A stretch of DNA of 64,000 nucleotides from Larkinella humicola (GCF_008727875.1 NZ_VTWS01000007.1:248001-312000), one strand, 5' to 3'. Shown: positions 31,323 through 42,681, counted from the first letter of the stretch. Translations and numbers: made by a program. The notes: generated from the letters alone by a model not told the origin.

Positions 31323-32060
31323 TTACTCTGACACCTCCCGTTCCACCAACCGCTCAGCCATGGGCAGCAACGTTTCCTCCAGCGGCAGACGGCGTTTTGA
31401 TTCCACCATGAACGTGGCCGGGTTGGGCAGGAACGGCCGACGGCGGATCAGTTCCAGTTTCAGGGTTTCGTAGGTCCGCCCGACGCCTTTCCGCACGGAG
31501 TCGATGTAGCGCGTCCGGATTGGCTGGCGGCCGGTTTGCGTCGTCGACAGGGCCAATCCCGGCAGGGGCAGGCCCGTCCAGGTCAGGTTGAAATAATAGA
31601 TATGGGTCTGGGAATGCGACGACCAATGGAGAAAAATATAGCCTTCATCCCGGCGCAGCGGCAGCATACCGATGGGAGTCAGCGTCAGGTTTGCGGCCAG
31701 TTCGTCGGCCATTTGCTGCCCTTTCGTCAGGGTTTGCCCGAATCGCGGCAGGGCAAAATTGATGATGGAGTCGATTTCGGACATATATTCATCATCATCC
31801 TGCCGGGATTGGTACCGTACCGTAAGACTTTCGGGGTCAATTCCGGTGGCGTCCTTGGGGAATGAGGCAGAAAGCGTACCTTTGCGGTTCCGAAAACGGA
31901 GGCCGGTCTCGTAATGATCCCGCAATTCCGTCAGGTCTGGGTATAACTTTTTGTCAGAGAAGTGTTGCTGAACGTTTTGCAGATAGGCCAGAACGACAAA
32001 TTTTTTGTACTCTAAATCAATCAGTCCTTGCGTCAACCAGTCTTTCTGAAGTTTTTTCAT
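31323..32060 (-). CDS. Conserved hypothetical protein, 245 residues
   Basis: ATG 32060 is chosen because the chain then begins MKKLQKDWLTQGLIDLEYKKF, a natural-looking cytoplasmic start; the frame extends to 32159 with 33 further residues of no clear character. The protein is soluble with mixed helix and strand. I do not recognise a domain. Landmarks are FVVLAYLQNVQQHFSDKKLY near the start and EGYIFLHWSSHSQTHIYYF in the middle. It starts divergently from groES, with 277 bases between them. The role is unknown. Confidence 0.72.
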   Translation of the reverse strand: MKKLQKDWLTQGLIDLEYKKFVVLAYLQNVQQHFSDKKLYPDLTELRDHYETGLRFRNRKGTLSASFPKDATGIDPESLTVRYQSRQDDDEYMSEIDSIINFALPRFGQTLTKGQQMADELAANLTLTPIGMLPLRRDEGYIFLHWSSHSQTHIYYFNLTWTGLPLPGLALSTTQTGRQPIRTRYIDSVRKGVGRTYETLKLELIRRRPFLPNPATFMVESKRRLPLEETLLPMAERLVEREVSE

Positions 32061-32190
32061 AGTGAAAACGAATGAAGAACAGACAGTCTTGTTGCTAAGT
32101 AAGTTAACGAAAATTCGCATTCTGCCAAATAGTGTTTGGCGTTTTTTTTCTCCGACCAAAAAGGCTTTGCCCTAACCCATTGATTACCAA

Positions 32191-32221
32191 ACTGACATCA
32201 TAAATCGGAAATTTTGTCAGT
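32191..32221. promoter_or_regulatory. Inverted repeat ACTGACA-N17-TGTCAGT upstream of groES
   Basis: A perfect 7-bp inverted repeat. About 22 bases downstream is CTGGCACAATAAGTGA (32241-32256), a weak sigma-54-like match with an intact -24 but poor -12, and CGACA-GTA-TGTCG at 32276-32288. No CIRCE element is present, so the groESL operon does not look HrcA-controlled. Confidence 0.35.
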
Positions 32222-32337
32222 ATTACCAGAAAAAAGTGGTCTGGCACAATAAGTGACCAAAATCGACCGTCAGTTCGACAGTATGTCGGGCCCTAGTTAA
32301 GCACAAAACAATTTAACTTCTAAAACACAAGCCCATT

Positions 32338-32631
32338 ATGGAAGCACTAACGGAAAGTAAAGTAAACGTAAGACCGTTGGCTGACCGGGTGCTGGTTGAA
32401 CCAGCTCCTGCTGAAGAAAAAACCGCATTTGGTATCATCATCCCCGACACCGCCAAAGAAAAGCCACAACGTGGAACGATTGTCGCCGTTGGCACGGGCA
32501 AGAAAGATGAGCCTCTGACCGTTCAGGTTGGCGATACCGTTTTGTACGGTAAGTATGCCGGTACCGAAATCACCGTTGAGGGAAAAGAATACCTCATCAT
32601 GCGTGAGTCGGACATTTTTGCCATTATCTAA
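32338..32631 (+). CDS. groES: Co-chaperonin GroES
   Basis: 97 residues, the usual length. It has the family phrases [42 protein letters not shown], with the mobile loop around residues 22-34, and ends with [14 protein letters not shown]. GroES caps the GroEL ring during ATP-driven folding. groEL follows 95 bases downstream, so the two form the standard operon. The first dozen residues before VRPLAD are an extension of moderate length. Confidence 0.97.
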   Translation: MEALTESKVNVRPLADRVLVEPAPAEEKTAFGIIIPDTAKEKPQRGTIVAVGTGKKDEPLTVQVGDTVLYGKYAGTEITVEGKEYLIMRESDIFAII

Positions 32632-32666
32632 GGTTATCCCGCCAGCCCCGGTTCAGTTTAAACTGA

Positions 32667-34361
<1,695 letters not shown>

Positions 34362-34384
34362 ACATCCCCTCCCCTTACGCATCC

Positions 34385-34417
34385 AAAAGCCCCCGGCAGT
34401 CTGTCGGGGGCTTTTTT
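34385..34417 (+). terminator. Intrinsic terminator after groEL
   Basis: A GC-rich stem (AGCCCCCGGCAG paired with CTGTCGGGGGCT, with a short loop) is followed by a T run. It lies 24 bases after the groEL stop and closes the groESL operon. Confidence 0.92.
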
Positions 34418-34667
34418 GGTTTTTATCTCTTGCCAATACCCGTTCAGGCAGTTGGATGGTACATTTTAAACGAAAGAATACAAAAATTTATAGAGCCAAA
34501 AACCGTAAAACGATATAATTTTCCTACTATTAAGTTTTAAAATGCCGATCTATTTTTACGTTTACTATTTTTTACTTTCGTTTATTTTGTAAATTGCTTC
34601 GATTTATCGGATTTCGGGTAGCACGAAACCGGCCAATCCTTCTACGACCATTGCCCCTTACCTCACG
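34418..34667 (+). promoter_or_regulatory. AT-rich leader of the sugar operon
   Basis: No gene is seen here. The region is markedly AT-rich, ending in a stretch with TTTATTTTG close to the Bacteroidota promoter pattern but not an exact TAnnTTTG. It should hold the promoter of the sugar operon starting at 34668. No clear operator dyad was found. Confidence 0.35.
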
Positions 34668-36086
34668 ATGAGCAAGAAAGAAAGCGCTCCCATTAGTTTG
34701 GGTGTCATTATTGGAAACCGTGATTTTTTCCCGGATCGGCTGGTGGCCGAGTCGCAGGTCGAAATCATCGACATTTTGAAAAGCCAGAACGTCAATCCGA
34801 TTTTACTGGAAACGGAAGAAACCAAACTGGGCGGAGTCGAAACGTTTCAGGATGCCCGGAAATGTGCGGATTTGTTCAAAAAGCACCGCGACCAAATCAG
34901 TGGTATTCTGGTGATTCTGCCCAACTTTGGCGATGAACGGGGCGTCGCCGAAACCCTGAAACTGGCCGGCTTGAACGTTCCGGTGCTGATTCAGGCCTAC
35001 CCCGACGATCTGAACAAACTGGATGTGGCCCGCCGACGGGATTCGTGGTGCGGAAAAATTTCGGTTTGTAATAACCTCTACCAATTCGGGATCAAATACA
35101 CCCTGACGACCAAACATGTCGTGCATCCAACCGACCCAAGCTTTACGCAGGATTTGCAGAATTTTATCGGTGTCTGCCGGGTCGTGCGGGGATTGCAGAA
35201 CGTCCGGATCGGTGCCGTTGGTGCCCGGCCGGGCGGATTCAATACGGTTCGCTACAGCGAAAAAATTCTTCAGCGCAACGGCATTTCAGTGGTGACCGTC
35301 GATTTGTCCGAAATTCTGGGGAATGCCAACAAGCTGACCAAAGACGACATCAGCGTCAAAAACCGCCTGGACGCCATCAAAGCCTACACGCCAACGGGCC
35401 GCACCCCGGATGAGAAGCTGGTGCAGATTGCCAAACTGGATGTGGTGCTGAACGACTTCGTGGAACAGAATTCCCTCGACGCCACCGCCATCCAGTGCTG
35501 GACCTCCATTCAGCAGAACTATGGCTGCAACGTCTGTACGAGCATGAGCATGATGAGCGAAAACATGCTGCCAAGTGCCTGCGAGGTCGACGTGACGGGA
35601 ACGCTGAGCATGTACGCCATGCAACTGGCCTCCGGTTCGCCCAGCGCGCTGGTCGACTGGAACAACAATTACGCCGACGACGAGAACAAGTGCGTGCTGT
35701 TTCATTGTGGCAACTGGGCCAAGTCGTTTTTACCGGACATTGAAATTAGCACCGCCCCGATTCTGGGAACCAGCGTCGGCGAAGAAAATACGTACGGAGC
35801 CCTTTCGGGTCGCACCCCGGCCTCCCCCCTCACCTTCGGCCGCATCAGCACCGACGATTCCAAAGGCATCATCAAAGCCTACATCGGCGAAGGCCGTCTG
35901 ACCGACGATGTCCTCAACACGTTTGGAAACCGGGCAGTGGCTCAAATCCCGAATTTGCAAGGGCTCATGCAGTACGTCTGCCGCAACGGTTTTGAACACC
36001 ATGTGGTGATGAATGCGTCCAAAACCGCCGGTATTTTGAAAGAAGCGTTTGAAAACTACATGGGTTGGGACGTGTACGAACATTAA
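34668..36086 (+). CDS. L-fucose/arabinose isomerase-family sugar isomerase
   Basis: 472 residues, no signal peptide. The overall layout matches COG2407-type ketol isomerases. In the C-terminal half are the conserved phrases LPSACEVDVTGTLSMY (E and D as likely metal ligands), LVDWNNNYADD and VLFHCGNWA (a conserved histidine). Such enzymes interconvert aldoses and ketoses with a divalent metal. It heads an operon with a split transketolase, an ABC importer and an FGGY kinase, so it should convert the imported sugar to a ketose. D-apiose to D-apulose is a good candidate given the neighbours, but fucose- or arabinose-type substrates are not excluded. Confidence 0.82.
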   Translation: MSKKESAPISLGVIIGNRDFFPDRLVAESQVEIIDILKSQNVNPILLETEETKLGGVETFQDARKCADLFKKHRDQISGILVILPNFGDERGVAETLKLAGLNVPVLIQAYPDDLNKLDVARRRDSWCGKISVCNNLYQFGIKYTLTTKHVVHPTDPSFTQDLQNFIGVCRVVRGLQNVRIGAVGARPGGFNTVRYSEKILQRNGISVVTVDLSEILGNANKLTKDDISVKNRLDAIKAYTPTGRTPDEKLVQIAKLDVVLNDFVEQNSLDATAIQCWTSIQQNYGCNVCTSMSMMSENMLPSACEVDVTGTLSMYAMQLASGSPSALVDWNNNYADDENKCVLFHCGNWAKSFLPDIEISTAPILGTSVGEENTYGALSGRTPASPLTFGRISTDDSKGIIKAYIGEGRLTDDVLNTFGNRAVAQIPNLQGLMQYVCRNGFEHHVVMNASKTAGILKEAFENYMGWDVYEH

Positions 36087-36092
36087 GAAACC

Positions 36093-36920
36093 ATGACTGA
36101 GCAGGAACTAGCCCGCAAGTCCGTCGACTATCGCCGGAAGATTCTCAAGTACATTGTCGAAGCGAAAGCCGGGCATACCGGAGGAAGTCTGTCGTGCGTG
36201 GACATTCTGAATGTGCTGTATAACCACGTTCTGAACGTTGGTCCGGACAACTTCAAGTCGCCCCTCCGCGACCGCTACATTCAGAGCAAGGGCCATACGG
36301 TGGAAGCCTTGTACGTCGTATTGGCAGACAAAGGTTTTTTTCCGGAAGCGGATTTGATGACCCTGTGCAAATACGGTTCGCATTACATTGGTCACCCGAC
36401 CCGCAAAGTCAACGGCATCGAGCAGAATACCGGTTCGCTGGGACACGGCCTGTCGCTCAGCGTCGGAACCGCTCTGGCCGCCAAACTGGACGGACTCTCC
36501 TACCGGGTTTTCACAATGCTCGGCGACGGCGAATTACCCGAAGGTTCCAACTGGGAAGGGGCGTTGTTAGCGTCTCACTACAAGCTCGATAACCTTTGCG
36601 CCATCATCGACAACAACGGTTTGCAAATCTCAGGAGCGACAACCGACGTCTGCAATACGGACCCGATCGACCGGAAATTTGAAGCATTCGGCTGGGAAGT
36701 CCGCCACGTCGACGGACACGATTTTGGAGCGTTGAAGGAAACCTTTGCGGCTTTGCCTTTTACGGTCGGCAAACCCAGCCTCGTGATTGCGCACACGGTC
36801 AAAGGCCGGGGCATCAGTTACATGGAAAACCAGTTGAAATGGCACCACGGTGTGCCGAATCCCGATCAATATACCCACGCGCTGGCAGAGTTGGCGGAGG
36901 CCGAGGCCGTTCTCCGCTGA
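36093..36920 (+). CDS. Transketolase, N-terminal (TPP-binding) subunit
   Basis: 275 residues, about the size of the first half of a normal transketolase. It contains the substrate-site histidine region KAGHTGGSLSCVDIL, SKGHTVEALY, GSLGHGLS and the ThDP motif GDGELPEGSNWEGAL ending in DNNG. It starts 6 bases after the isomerase stop. The second half is encoded next (36942-37916), so the active enzyme is a two-subunit complex. Split transketolases of this kind include the AptA/AptB type acting on apulose 4-phosphate as well as general ones. Confidence 0.92.
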   Translation: MTEQELARKSVDYRRKILKYIVEAKAGHTGGSLSCVDILNVLYNHVLNVGPDNFKSPLRDRYIQSKGHTVEALYVVLADKGFFPEADLMTLCKYGSHYIGHPTRKVNGIEQNTGSLGHGLSLSVGTALAAKLDGLSYRVFTMLGDGELPEGSNWEGALLASHYKLDNLCAIIDNNGLQISGATTDVCNTDPIDRKFEAFGWEVRHVDGHDFGALKETFAALPFTVGKPSLVIAHTVKGRGISYMENQLKWHHGVPNPDQYTHALAELAEAEAVLR

Positions 36921-36941
36921 GAAACGAACGATTGATAGATC

Positions 36942-37916
36942 ATGGCAGAAATCACGCAAAACGAACTTGTTACGTATAAAGCCAACCTCGACGTTTTTTC
37001 GGGAACGCTTCAGGAACTGGCCAGCACCGACAAAACGATTCTGGTCGTAACCAGCGACTCGCGGGGCTCGGGAAAGCTGGTGCCTTTTGGGCAAAAGTTT
37101 CCGGCGCAAATGGTCGAAATCGGGATTGCCGAGCAAAATCTGGTGGGCGTCGCGGCCGGTTTGGCTTCGACCGGGAAAAAAGTGTTTGCGGTTTCTCCCG
37201 CCTGTTTTCTGACAGCCCGTTCGTTTGAACAGATCAAAACCGACGTCGCGTATTCCGATAACCCGGTCAAACTCATTGGCATCAGCGCCGGCGTGAGCTA
37301 CGGTGCCTTGGGCTCGACCCACCACAGTTTGCACGATTTTGCGGCTTTGCGGGCGGTCCACAACCTGATTATTGTCGTTCCGGCGGATAATTTTGAAACC
37401 GAGCGCGCCATTCGATTAGCGGCCCAAACCGAGCATCCGATTTACATCCGGTTCGGCAAAAAGCCGATGCCCTTGTTGACCGAAGACCCGAACCGCCGGT
37501 TTGAATTCGGGAAAGGCAGTGTTGTCCGGGAAGGGAATGACCTGGTCATTATCGGAACGGGCGAAACCGTCTATCCGGCCATTCAGGCGGCCCGACGGCT
37601 GGAAACCCTGTACGGTATTCGGTCGACGGTGGTCAGTATGCACACCATCAAACCGCTGGATTACGAGTTGCTGGCACAGCTCGCTTCAAGCGGTGTTCCG
37701 ATTGTCACGGTGGAAGAACACAGTGTTTACGGGGGCCTGGGCGAAGCCTGCGCTTCGTTCCTGATGCAGAACGGTTTTCGTAATTCGTTTAAAATCATGG
37801 GTATCCCGGATGAATATACCGTTACGGGTTCCCAGATCGAGATCTTCCATCATTACGGTTTGTCCGAAGAAGGCATTGCCGAAACCGGGCTGAACCTGGT
37901 TCGGAAAACGGCTTAA
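36942..37916 (+). CDS. Transketolase, C-terminal subunit
   Basis: 324 residues, made of the pyrimidine-binding domain (about 1-190, with EIGIAEQNLVGVAAGLAST, in which the glutamate activates ThDP) and the C-terminal domain (about 195-324, with VVSMHTIKPLDYELLAQLA and VTVEEHSVYGGLGEA). It partners with the N-terminal subunit encoded 21 bases upstream. The reaction transfers a two-carbon unit between ketose and aldose phosphates. Its place in a catabolic operon suggests a dedicated step rather than housekeeping pentose metabolism. Confidence 0.92.
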   Translation: MAEITQNELVTYKANLDVFSGTLQELASTDKTILVVTSDSRGSGKLVPFGQKFPAQMVEIGIAEQNLVGVAAGLASTGKKVFAVSPACFLTARSFEQIKTDVAYSDNPVKLIGISAGVSYGALGSTHHSLHDFAALRAVHNLIIVVPADNFETERAIRLAAQTEHPIYIRFGKKPMPLLTEDPNRRFEFGKGSVVREGNDLVIIGTGETVYPAIQAARRLETLYGIRSTVVSMHTIKPLDYELLAQLASSGVPIVTVEEHSVYGGLGEACASFLMQNGFRNSFKIMGIPDEYTVTGSQIEIFHHYGLSEEGIAETGLNLVRKTA

Positions 37917-37928
37917 TCTTTCCTTTCC

Positions 37929-39338
37929 ATGAAAAAAGTATTCCTACCCTTCCTCTCCTTCATCGTATTGCTATCGTCAGGCATTTGTCAGGCGCAAGAA
38001 GCCAGAAAACTCCGGGTGCTGGTATTAACCGATATTGAAAATGAACCCGATGACGCCCAGTCAATGGTGCGGTTTCTGACCTATTCCAATCAATGGGATG
38101 TGGAAGGGCTGATCGCTACAACCTCGGTGCATCAACGAAACCGGGTGGCACCCGAGCGGATTCAGCGGATTGTTCAGGCCTACGGAAAAGTGCGGAACAA
38201 CCTGCTGCTCCACGAAAAAGGCTATCCCGAAACCGACTACCTGCTCAGTCGCATCAAACCGGCGATTCCCAAATACGGTATGGATGCCGTTGGGCCGGGC
38301 AACGACTCGGAAGGCTCGGAACACATAATCGCCGTGGTGGACCGGAAAGACGACCGCCCGGTCTGGATTCCAATCTGGGGCGGAGCCAATTGCCTGGGAC
38401 AGGCCCTCTGGAAAGTCAGGCAAACCCGCACCCCCGAAGAAGTGGAGCAGTTTGTGTCCAAAATCCGGGTCTATACCATTTCCGATCAGGATGACGCCGG
38501 GCCGTGGATTCGCAAGACCTTCCCAACCCTTTTTTACATTATTAGTCCCGGTTTTCACGCCCGGGGCGGCTACCATTATTCCACCTGGCGCGGCATCAGT
38601 GGCGATGGCTTCACGCGGGGTTTTGATGGCGCGGATTCCAACCTCGTCAATAACCGCTGGCTGGACGAAAACATCCGGAAAAACCACGGGCCGCTCGGTG
38701 CAGAACACCCGCACACGGATTTCATCATGGAAGGGGACACACCCAGCTTTCTTGGCCTGATTACCAACGGCTTGAGCGATCCCGAACACCCCAACTACGG
38801 TAGTTGGGGCGGCCGTTACGAGTTGTATACCCCCCGCACCCGCAAGTGGTTTCTGGAACCCGAAACCCGCCCCATCTGGACCGACACCGAAGACGAGGTG
38901 GTGGGCATCGACGGAGCCTGGCACAACAGCAACAAAGCGACCATCTGGCGCTGGCGGCAGGCCTACCAACACGACTTTGCCGCCCGCATCGACTGGACCG
39001 TCAAACCGTACAAGGAAGCCAACCACCCGCCGGTGGCGGTTTTGAAACACGCCAATCAATTGCGGGTAAAAAGTGGGGAGAAAGTGGTTTTAAGTGCGGA
39101 CGGATCAACCGATCCCGATGGAAATTCGCTCTCCTACGAATGGATTTATTACCGCGAACCAGGGACTTTCGAAAGCAACCGGCCGCTCGAAATTCAGGAT
39201 AACCGGCAAAAGTCGGCTTCTCTGACGGCCCCGAAAGTGACCCAACCAGAGACACTGCATGTCATTCTGGCCGTAACCGATAACGGCAAACCGGCTCTGA
39301 CGCGCTACCAACGGGTGATTGTGACGGTATTTCCGTAA
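37929..39338 (+). CDS. Secreted Sde182-like protein (DUF1593, nucleoside hydrolase-like) with PKD-like end
   Basis: 469 residues with a signal peptide (about 1-23, ending CQAQ). Residues about 28-320 match DUF1593, now described as the cellulose-binding Sde182 nucleoside hydrolase-like domain. The motif [18 protein letters not shown] resembles the aspartate-rich Ca2+ site of nucleoside hydrolases. Residues about 365-469 are a beta-sandwich with [21 protein letters not shown]-like. It starts 12 bases after the transketolase gene. A secreted protein within an intracellular sugar pathway suggests that it binds or cleaves the glycan from which the sugar comes. Confidence 0.85.
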   Translation: MKKVFLPFLSFIVLLSSGICQAQEARKLRVLVLTDIENEPDDAQSMVRFLTYSNQWDVEGLIATTSVHQRNRVAPERIQRIVQAYGKVRNNLLLHEKGYPETDYLLSRIKPAIPKYGMDAVGPGNDSEGSEHIIAVVDRKDDRPVWIPIWGGANCLGQALWKVRQTRTPEEVEQFVSKIRVYTISDQDDAGPWIRKTFPTLFYIISPGFHARGGYHYSTWRGISGDGFTRGFDGADSNLVNNRWLDENIRKNHGPLGAEHPHTDFIMEGDTPSFLGLITNGLSDPEHPNYGSWGGRYELYTPRTRKWFLEPETRPIWTDTEDEVVGIDGAWHNSNKATIWRWRQAYQHDFAARIDWTVKPYKEANHPPVAVLKHANQLRVKSGEKVVLSADGSTDPDGNSLSYEWIYYREPGTFESNRPLEIQDNRQKSASLTAPKVTQPETLHVILAVTDNGKPALTRYQRVIVTVFP

Positions 39339-39352
39339 AAATGGGGCCTTTA

Positions 39353-39387
39353 CCGCTGTTAGCGTGTTTCCAACACGCTAACAGCGG
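39353..39387. repeat. Perfect 16-bp hairpin with 3-nt loop
   Basis: Arms CCGCTGTTAGCGTGTT (39353-39368) and its exact complement (39372-39387) flank a TCC loop. It lies between the Sde182-like gene and the substrate-binding protein gene in the same operon. There is no T run directly after the stem, so attenuation or 3'-end protection is more likely than full termination. Confidence 0.85.
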
Positions 39388-39419
39388 CTACTTACTTTAA
39401 TCGATTGTGCAACAACACC

Positions 39420-40391
39420 ATGAACCAGGCATTCTTTCCTAAAAAAATACCGCTATTCGCCTTGATCATCACGCTCCTGATTTTCGGTGGATGCCAGAAA
39501 ACGTCCAGCGAAAACCAGCCTAAACAGGTTGCGGTCATTATTTCGACGCTGAACAATCCCTGGTTTGTGGTGCTGGCCGAAACGGCAGCCGCCCAGGCGA
39601 AATCACTGGGTTACGAAGCCAAAATCTTTGACTCCCAGAACAATACGGCGCTGGAAACCGATCATTTCGAAAACGCCATTGTCTCCGGTTTCGACGCCAT
39701 CCTGTTCAATCCAACGGATGCCGACGGTTCGGTCGTGAATGTTCTGAAAGCCAAAGAAGCGGGTATTCCGGTGTTTTGTATGGACCGTGAAGTCAATTCG
39801 AGCGGGGCGGCAACCTCCCAGATTCTGTCCGACAACTACGCGGGCTGCGTGGCCATCGGGAAATATTTTGTTCAGACGATCCCGAAAAAACCGTCAGGCG
39901 ACGCGATCAAATATGTCGAAATCCTGGGTCTGGTGGGCGACAACAACACCTGGAACCGGTCGAAGGGATTCCACAGCGTCGTGGATTCGTACCCGGCTTT
40001 CAAGATGGTAGCCCAGCAAAGTGCCGATTTCGACCGGAACAAAGCGCTGGAAGTGGTCGAATCCATCTTACAGGCCCACCCCGACATCGACGGGATTTTC
40101 TGCGGGAACGATGCCATGGCGATGGGCGCTTACCAGGCCGTGATGGCGGCTGGAAAAACCCGCGAAATCAAGGTATACGGTTTCGACGGAGCACTGGATG
40201 TCATCGAGTCGATCAGCAACGGAAAAATCATGGCGACCGGCCTGCAATCACCCGAGACGATGGCGAAAACCGCTGCGCTGTATGCCGACGACTATTTCAA
40301 GGGGAAACGGGATTTCCCGCAAAAAATGCCGGTAGCCGTTGAACTTGTTTCGCAGGCTAACATCAAGGATTACAGCGCATTGATTAAATAA
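39420..40391 (+). CDS. Ribose-type periplasmic sugar-binding lipoprotein
   Basis: 323 residues from ATG 39420; an upstream TTG in frame at 39405 adds 5 residues and is less likely. A lipobox FGGC ends the signal sequence at about residue 26. The mature part is a type I periplasmic-binding fold: [20 protein letters not shown] at its start, a hinge around [14 protein letters not shown], and [14 protein letters not shown] near the end. It delivers a monosaccharide to the ABC importer encoded downstream. The gene is flanked by hairpins on both sides (39353-39387 and 40399-40499). Confidence 0.93.
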   Translation: MNQAFFPKKIPLFALIITLLIFGGCQKTSSENQPKQVAVIISTLNNPWFVVLAETAAAQAKSLGYEAKIFDSQNNTALETDHFENAIVSGFDAILFNPTDADGSVVNVLKAKEAGIPVFCMDREVNSSGAATSQILSDNYAGCVAIGKYFVQTIPKKPSGDAIKYVEILGLVGDNNTWNRSKGFHSVVDSYPAFKMVAQQSADFDRNKALEVVESILQAHPDIDGIFCGNDAMAMGAYQAVMAAGKTREIKVYGFDGALDVIESISNGKIMATGLQSPETMAKTAALYADDYFKGKRDFPQKMPVAVELVSQANIKDYSALIK

Positions 40392-40398
40392 AACTAGG

Positions 40399-40499
40399 AC
40401 TTTCGCTTTTGCCCCTAAATCCCCTAAAGGGGACTTTCTGCATCCGGAATTAGCTGCGTCCAAGTCCCCTTTAGGGGATTTAGGGGCAAAAGCGAAAGT
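40399..40499. repeat. REP-like palindrome, copy 3 (38-nt perfect arms)
   Basis: Arms 40399-40436 and 40462-40499 are exact reverse complements; loop 25 nt. Outside the main stem, CTAGGA and TCCTAG extend the symmetry. It is the longest of the three copies and the only one inside an operon. Confidence 0.93.
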
Positions 40500-40536
40500 G
40501 TAAATAATTATCAGACGTAGTCCTAGAAACTAAACC

Positions 40537-41166
40537 ATGAATAAACCCGGATTAAAGTATGGAGCCTTGCTTCTGCTGTTGGCGGTAGTGGTCTATCATT
40601 CCGTTTATTTCAAAAAACTGGACGAAGTGAAGGCCAAAGGAGCCCGGACGCAGTTCGATGCCGCAGCCTACGCCGATGCCTTCTGGAAAACCAAACTGCT
40701 GCCCGCAACCACCAAAGCAACCGACCTGAACACCTTGATTCAGGCCTTGAAAACCGATAAAGACCAGGCGTTTGCTGCACATTCCAACGCGATGAGTATC
40801 GGCAACATCCGGTATTTTCTGGTCAAAGGGCAGGGTAAAATAACCGCAGTTCGCGATCAGGAGGTCACGGTTTCGCTGACCAACGGACCTGACATCATCG
40901 TGGCCACGGAATACATTTTCGGAAATGCCGCCCGCGATGCGTCGGGGCTGATCAGCCTGACGGAGTTTACCAATACGATGGATTTAAACAACGTCTCAGC
41001 CGAAATCAACCAGATTATTCGGAAGCGGGTGGTGGCTCCGTTTAAAACCAGCGTAAAAACCGGGATGGAAGTGGAGTTTACCGGGGCCATCGAACTGAAC
41101 CGGGCCCATTTGCATACCGAAGCCATCGAAGTCATTCCCATTTCCATCCGGTCCGTGGGTACGTGA
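40537..41166 (+). CDS. DUF2291 family periplasmic lipoprotein-like protein
   Basis: 209 residues. One N-terminal membrane anchor or uncleaved signal (about 8-24) precedes a soluble domain. It contains GKITAVRDQEVTVSLTNGPDIIVATEYIFGNAARDAS, a DUF2291 signature. DUF2291 genes travel with ribose-type ABC importers and are believed to take part in sugar uptake, though the mechanism is unsettled. It ends 1 base before the ATPase gene, so translation is probably coupled. Confidence 0.87.
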   Translation: MNKPGLKYGALLLLLAVVVYHSVYFKKLDEVKAKGARTQFDAAAYADAFWKTKLLPATTKATDLNTLIQALKTDKDQAFAAHSNAMSIGNIRYFLVKGQGKITAVRDQEVTVSLTNGPDIIVATEYIFGNAARDASGLISLTEFTNTMDLNNVSAEINQIIRKRVVAPFKTSVKTGMEVEFTGAIELNRAHLHTEAIEVIPISIRSVGT

Positions 41167-41167
41167 T

Positions 41168-42670
41168 ATGCTAAGAGCGGAAAACATAACGAAGCGATTT
41201 TCGGGGGTAACCGCGCTGGACGCCGTTTGCCTGGAATTTCAGGCCGGAAAAGTGACGGCGGTGATTGGTGAAAACGGTGCCGGAAAGTCCACGCTGATGA
41301 AAATCCTGTCGGGTGTTTATCCCGACTACGAAGGCCAGATTTGGTACAAGGGGAACCCCGTTCGGTTTGCCTCTCCCCGCGACGCGCAGGACTGCGGCAT
41401 TGCCATCATCCACCAGGAACTGAACCTGATTCCGTACCTGACCATCACCGAAAACATCTTTCTGGGCCGCGAACTGACAACCCGCTGGGGAACCCTCGAC
41501 AAGAAGGCCATGCGACTGCGGACCGGGCAACTGCTCGACCGGCTGAATCTGTCCATCAGCCCTGACACGCTGGTTTCGGAGCTGAAAGTGGGACAGCAGC
41601 AGGTGGTCGAAATCGCCAAAGCGCTGCTGATCGACTCGGAAGTCATCATCATGGATGAACCCACCTCGGCCATCAGTGAAAGCGAGGTGGAAGTGCTGTT
41701 CAGAATCATCGCGGATTTAAAAAAGGCACAGAAAGCCATCGTTTACATCTCGCACAAACTGGACGAACTGTTCAAAATGGCCGACCGGTTTGTAGTACTG
41801 CGCGACGGCAAATCCATCGAATCCGGCGAAATGCAGGGCATGACCCACGATAACATCATTCGAAAAATGGTGGGGCGGGCAGTTCATACCATCCGTCGGC
41901 AAGCCGGTTTTTTGTCTCCCAAACCGCTGCTGTCGGTGGAGAATCTGTGTCTGAAGCACCCCGAACGAACGCAGGAAAACCAGCTCAGGAACATTTCCTT
42001 CACGGTGGGGCGGGGCGAAATCGTCGGTATTTTCGGGCTGATGGGCGCGGGACGAACCGAATTACTGGAAACGCTTTTTGGCCTGCATTCGAAGCGAACC
42101 AGCGGCAAAATTCGGCTGGATGAGCAGGAAAGGTATTTTAAGTCGCCCGGCGACGCCATCGCAGCAGGTTTGGCGCTGGTGCCGGAAGACCGCAAAAAAG
42201 ACGGACTGGTACTGGGGCTGGATGTACGGACGAACATCAGTTTGACCAACCTCAAAAGCATTGAACGGAACGGACTGCTCAGCCGGGCGAAAGAATCCAG
42301 TCTGGCAAACCGATACATCACCGACCTGACCATCAAAACATCCTCGGAGCGGCAAACCGCCCGGAACCTGAGCGGGGGCAACCAGCAGAAAATCGTTCTG
42401 TCGAAATGGCTGGCGACCCATCCCAAACTGTTGATGCTGGACGAGCCCACGCGTGGCATCGATGTCAACGCCAAAAATGAAATCTACAAGCTCATTCTGC
42501 AACTGGCCGACGAAGGCATGGGCATTCTGGTGGTTTCCTCGGAACTCCCGGAAATTCTGGCGATTTCCGACCGTATTTTGGTCATGAGCGAAGGAAATCT
42601 GACGACCGAACTCCCCGCCAATGCCTCGGAAGACGAGATCCTGAAAGCCGCTATTCCTCAAACCATTTAA
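41168..42670 (+). CDS. Sugar ABC importer ATPase (RbsA type, two nucleotide-binding domains)
   Basis: 500 residues with two ATPase domains. The first has an intact Walker A, GENGAGKST (about 34-42), a signature around LKVGQQQVVEIAKAL and a Walker B EVIIMDEPTSA. The second has the degenerate Walker A GLMGAGRTE typical of RbsA/XylG/MglA proteins, and a signature LSGGNQQKIVLSKWL with LLMLDEPTRGID. The single polypeptide powers import of a monosaccharide with the permease and binding protein of the operon. It starts 1 base after DUF2291. Confidence 0.95.
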   Translation: MLRAENITKRFSGVTALDAVCLEFQAGKVTAVIGENGAGKSTLMKILSGVYPDYEGQIWYKGNPVRFASPRDAQDCGIAIIHQELNLIPYLTITENIFLGRELTTRWGTLDKKAMRLRTGQLLDRLNLSISPDTLVSELKVGQQQVVEIAKALLIDSEVIIMDEPTSAISESEVEVLFRIIADLKKAQKAIVYISHKLDELFKMADRFVVLRDGKSIESGEMQGMTHDNIIRKMVGRAVHTIRRQAGFLSPKPLLSVENLCLKHPERTQENQLRNISFTVGRGEIVGIFGLMGAGRTELLETLFGLHSKRTSGKIRLDEQERYFKSPGDAIAAGLALVPEDRKKDGLVLGLDVRTNISLTNLKSIERNGLLSRAKESSLANRYITDLTIKTSSERQTARNLSGGNQQKIVLSKWLATHPKLLMLDEPTRGIDVNAKNEIYKLILQLADEGMGILVVSSELPEILAISDRILVMSEGNLTTELPANASEDEILKAAIPQTI

Positions 42671-42681
42671 CGAAGGCATCC

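Noticed and set aside
32100-32337. CIRCE element upstream of groES
   Set aside because: No TTAGCACTC-N9-GAGTGCTAA-like sequence was found in the gap.
38061-39059. 332-residue minus-strand frame opposite the Sde182-like gene
   Set aside because: No family likeness, and the plus-strand frame is a full gene with signal peptide and known domain; it is a codon-usage shadow.
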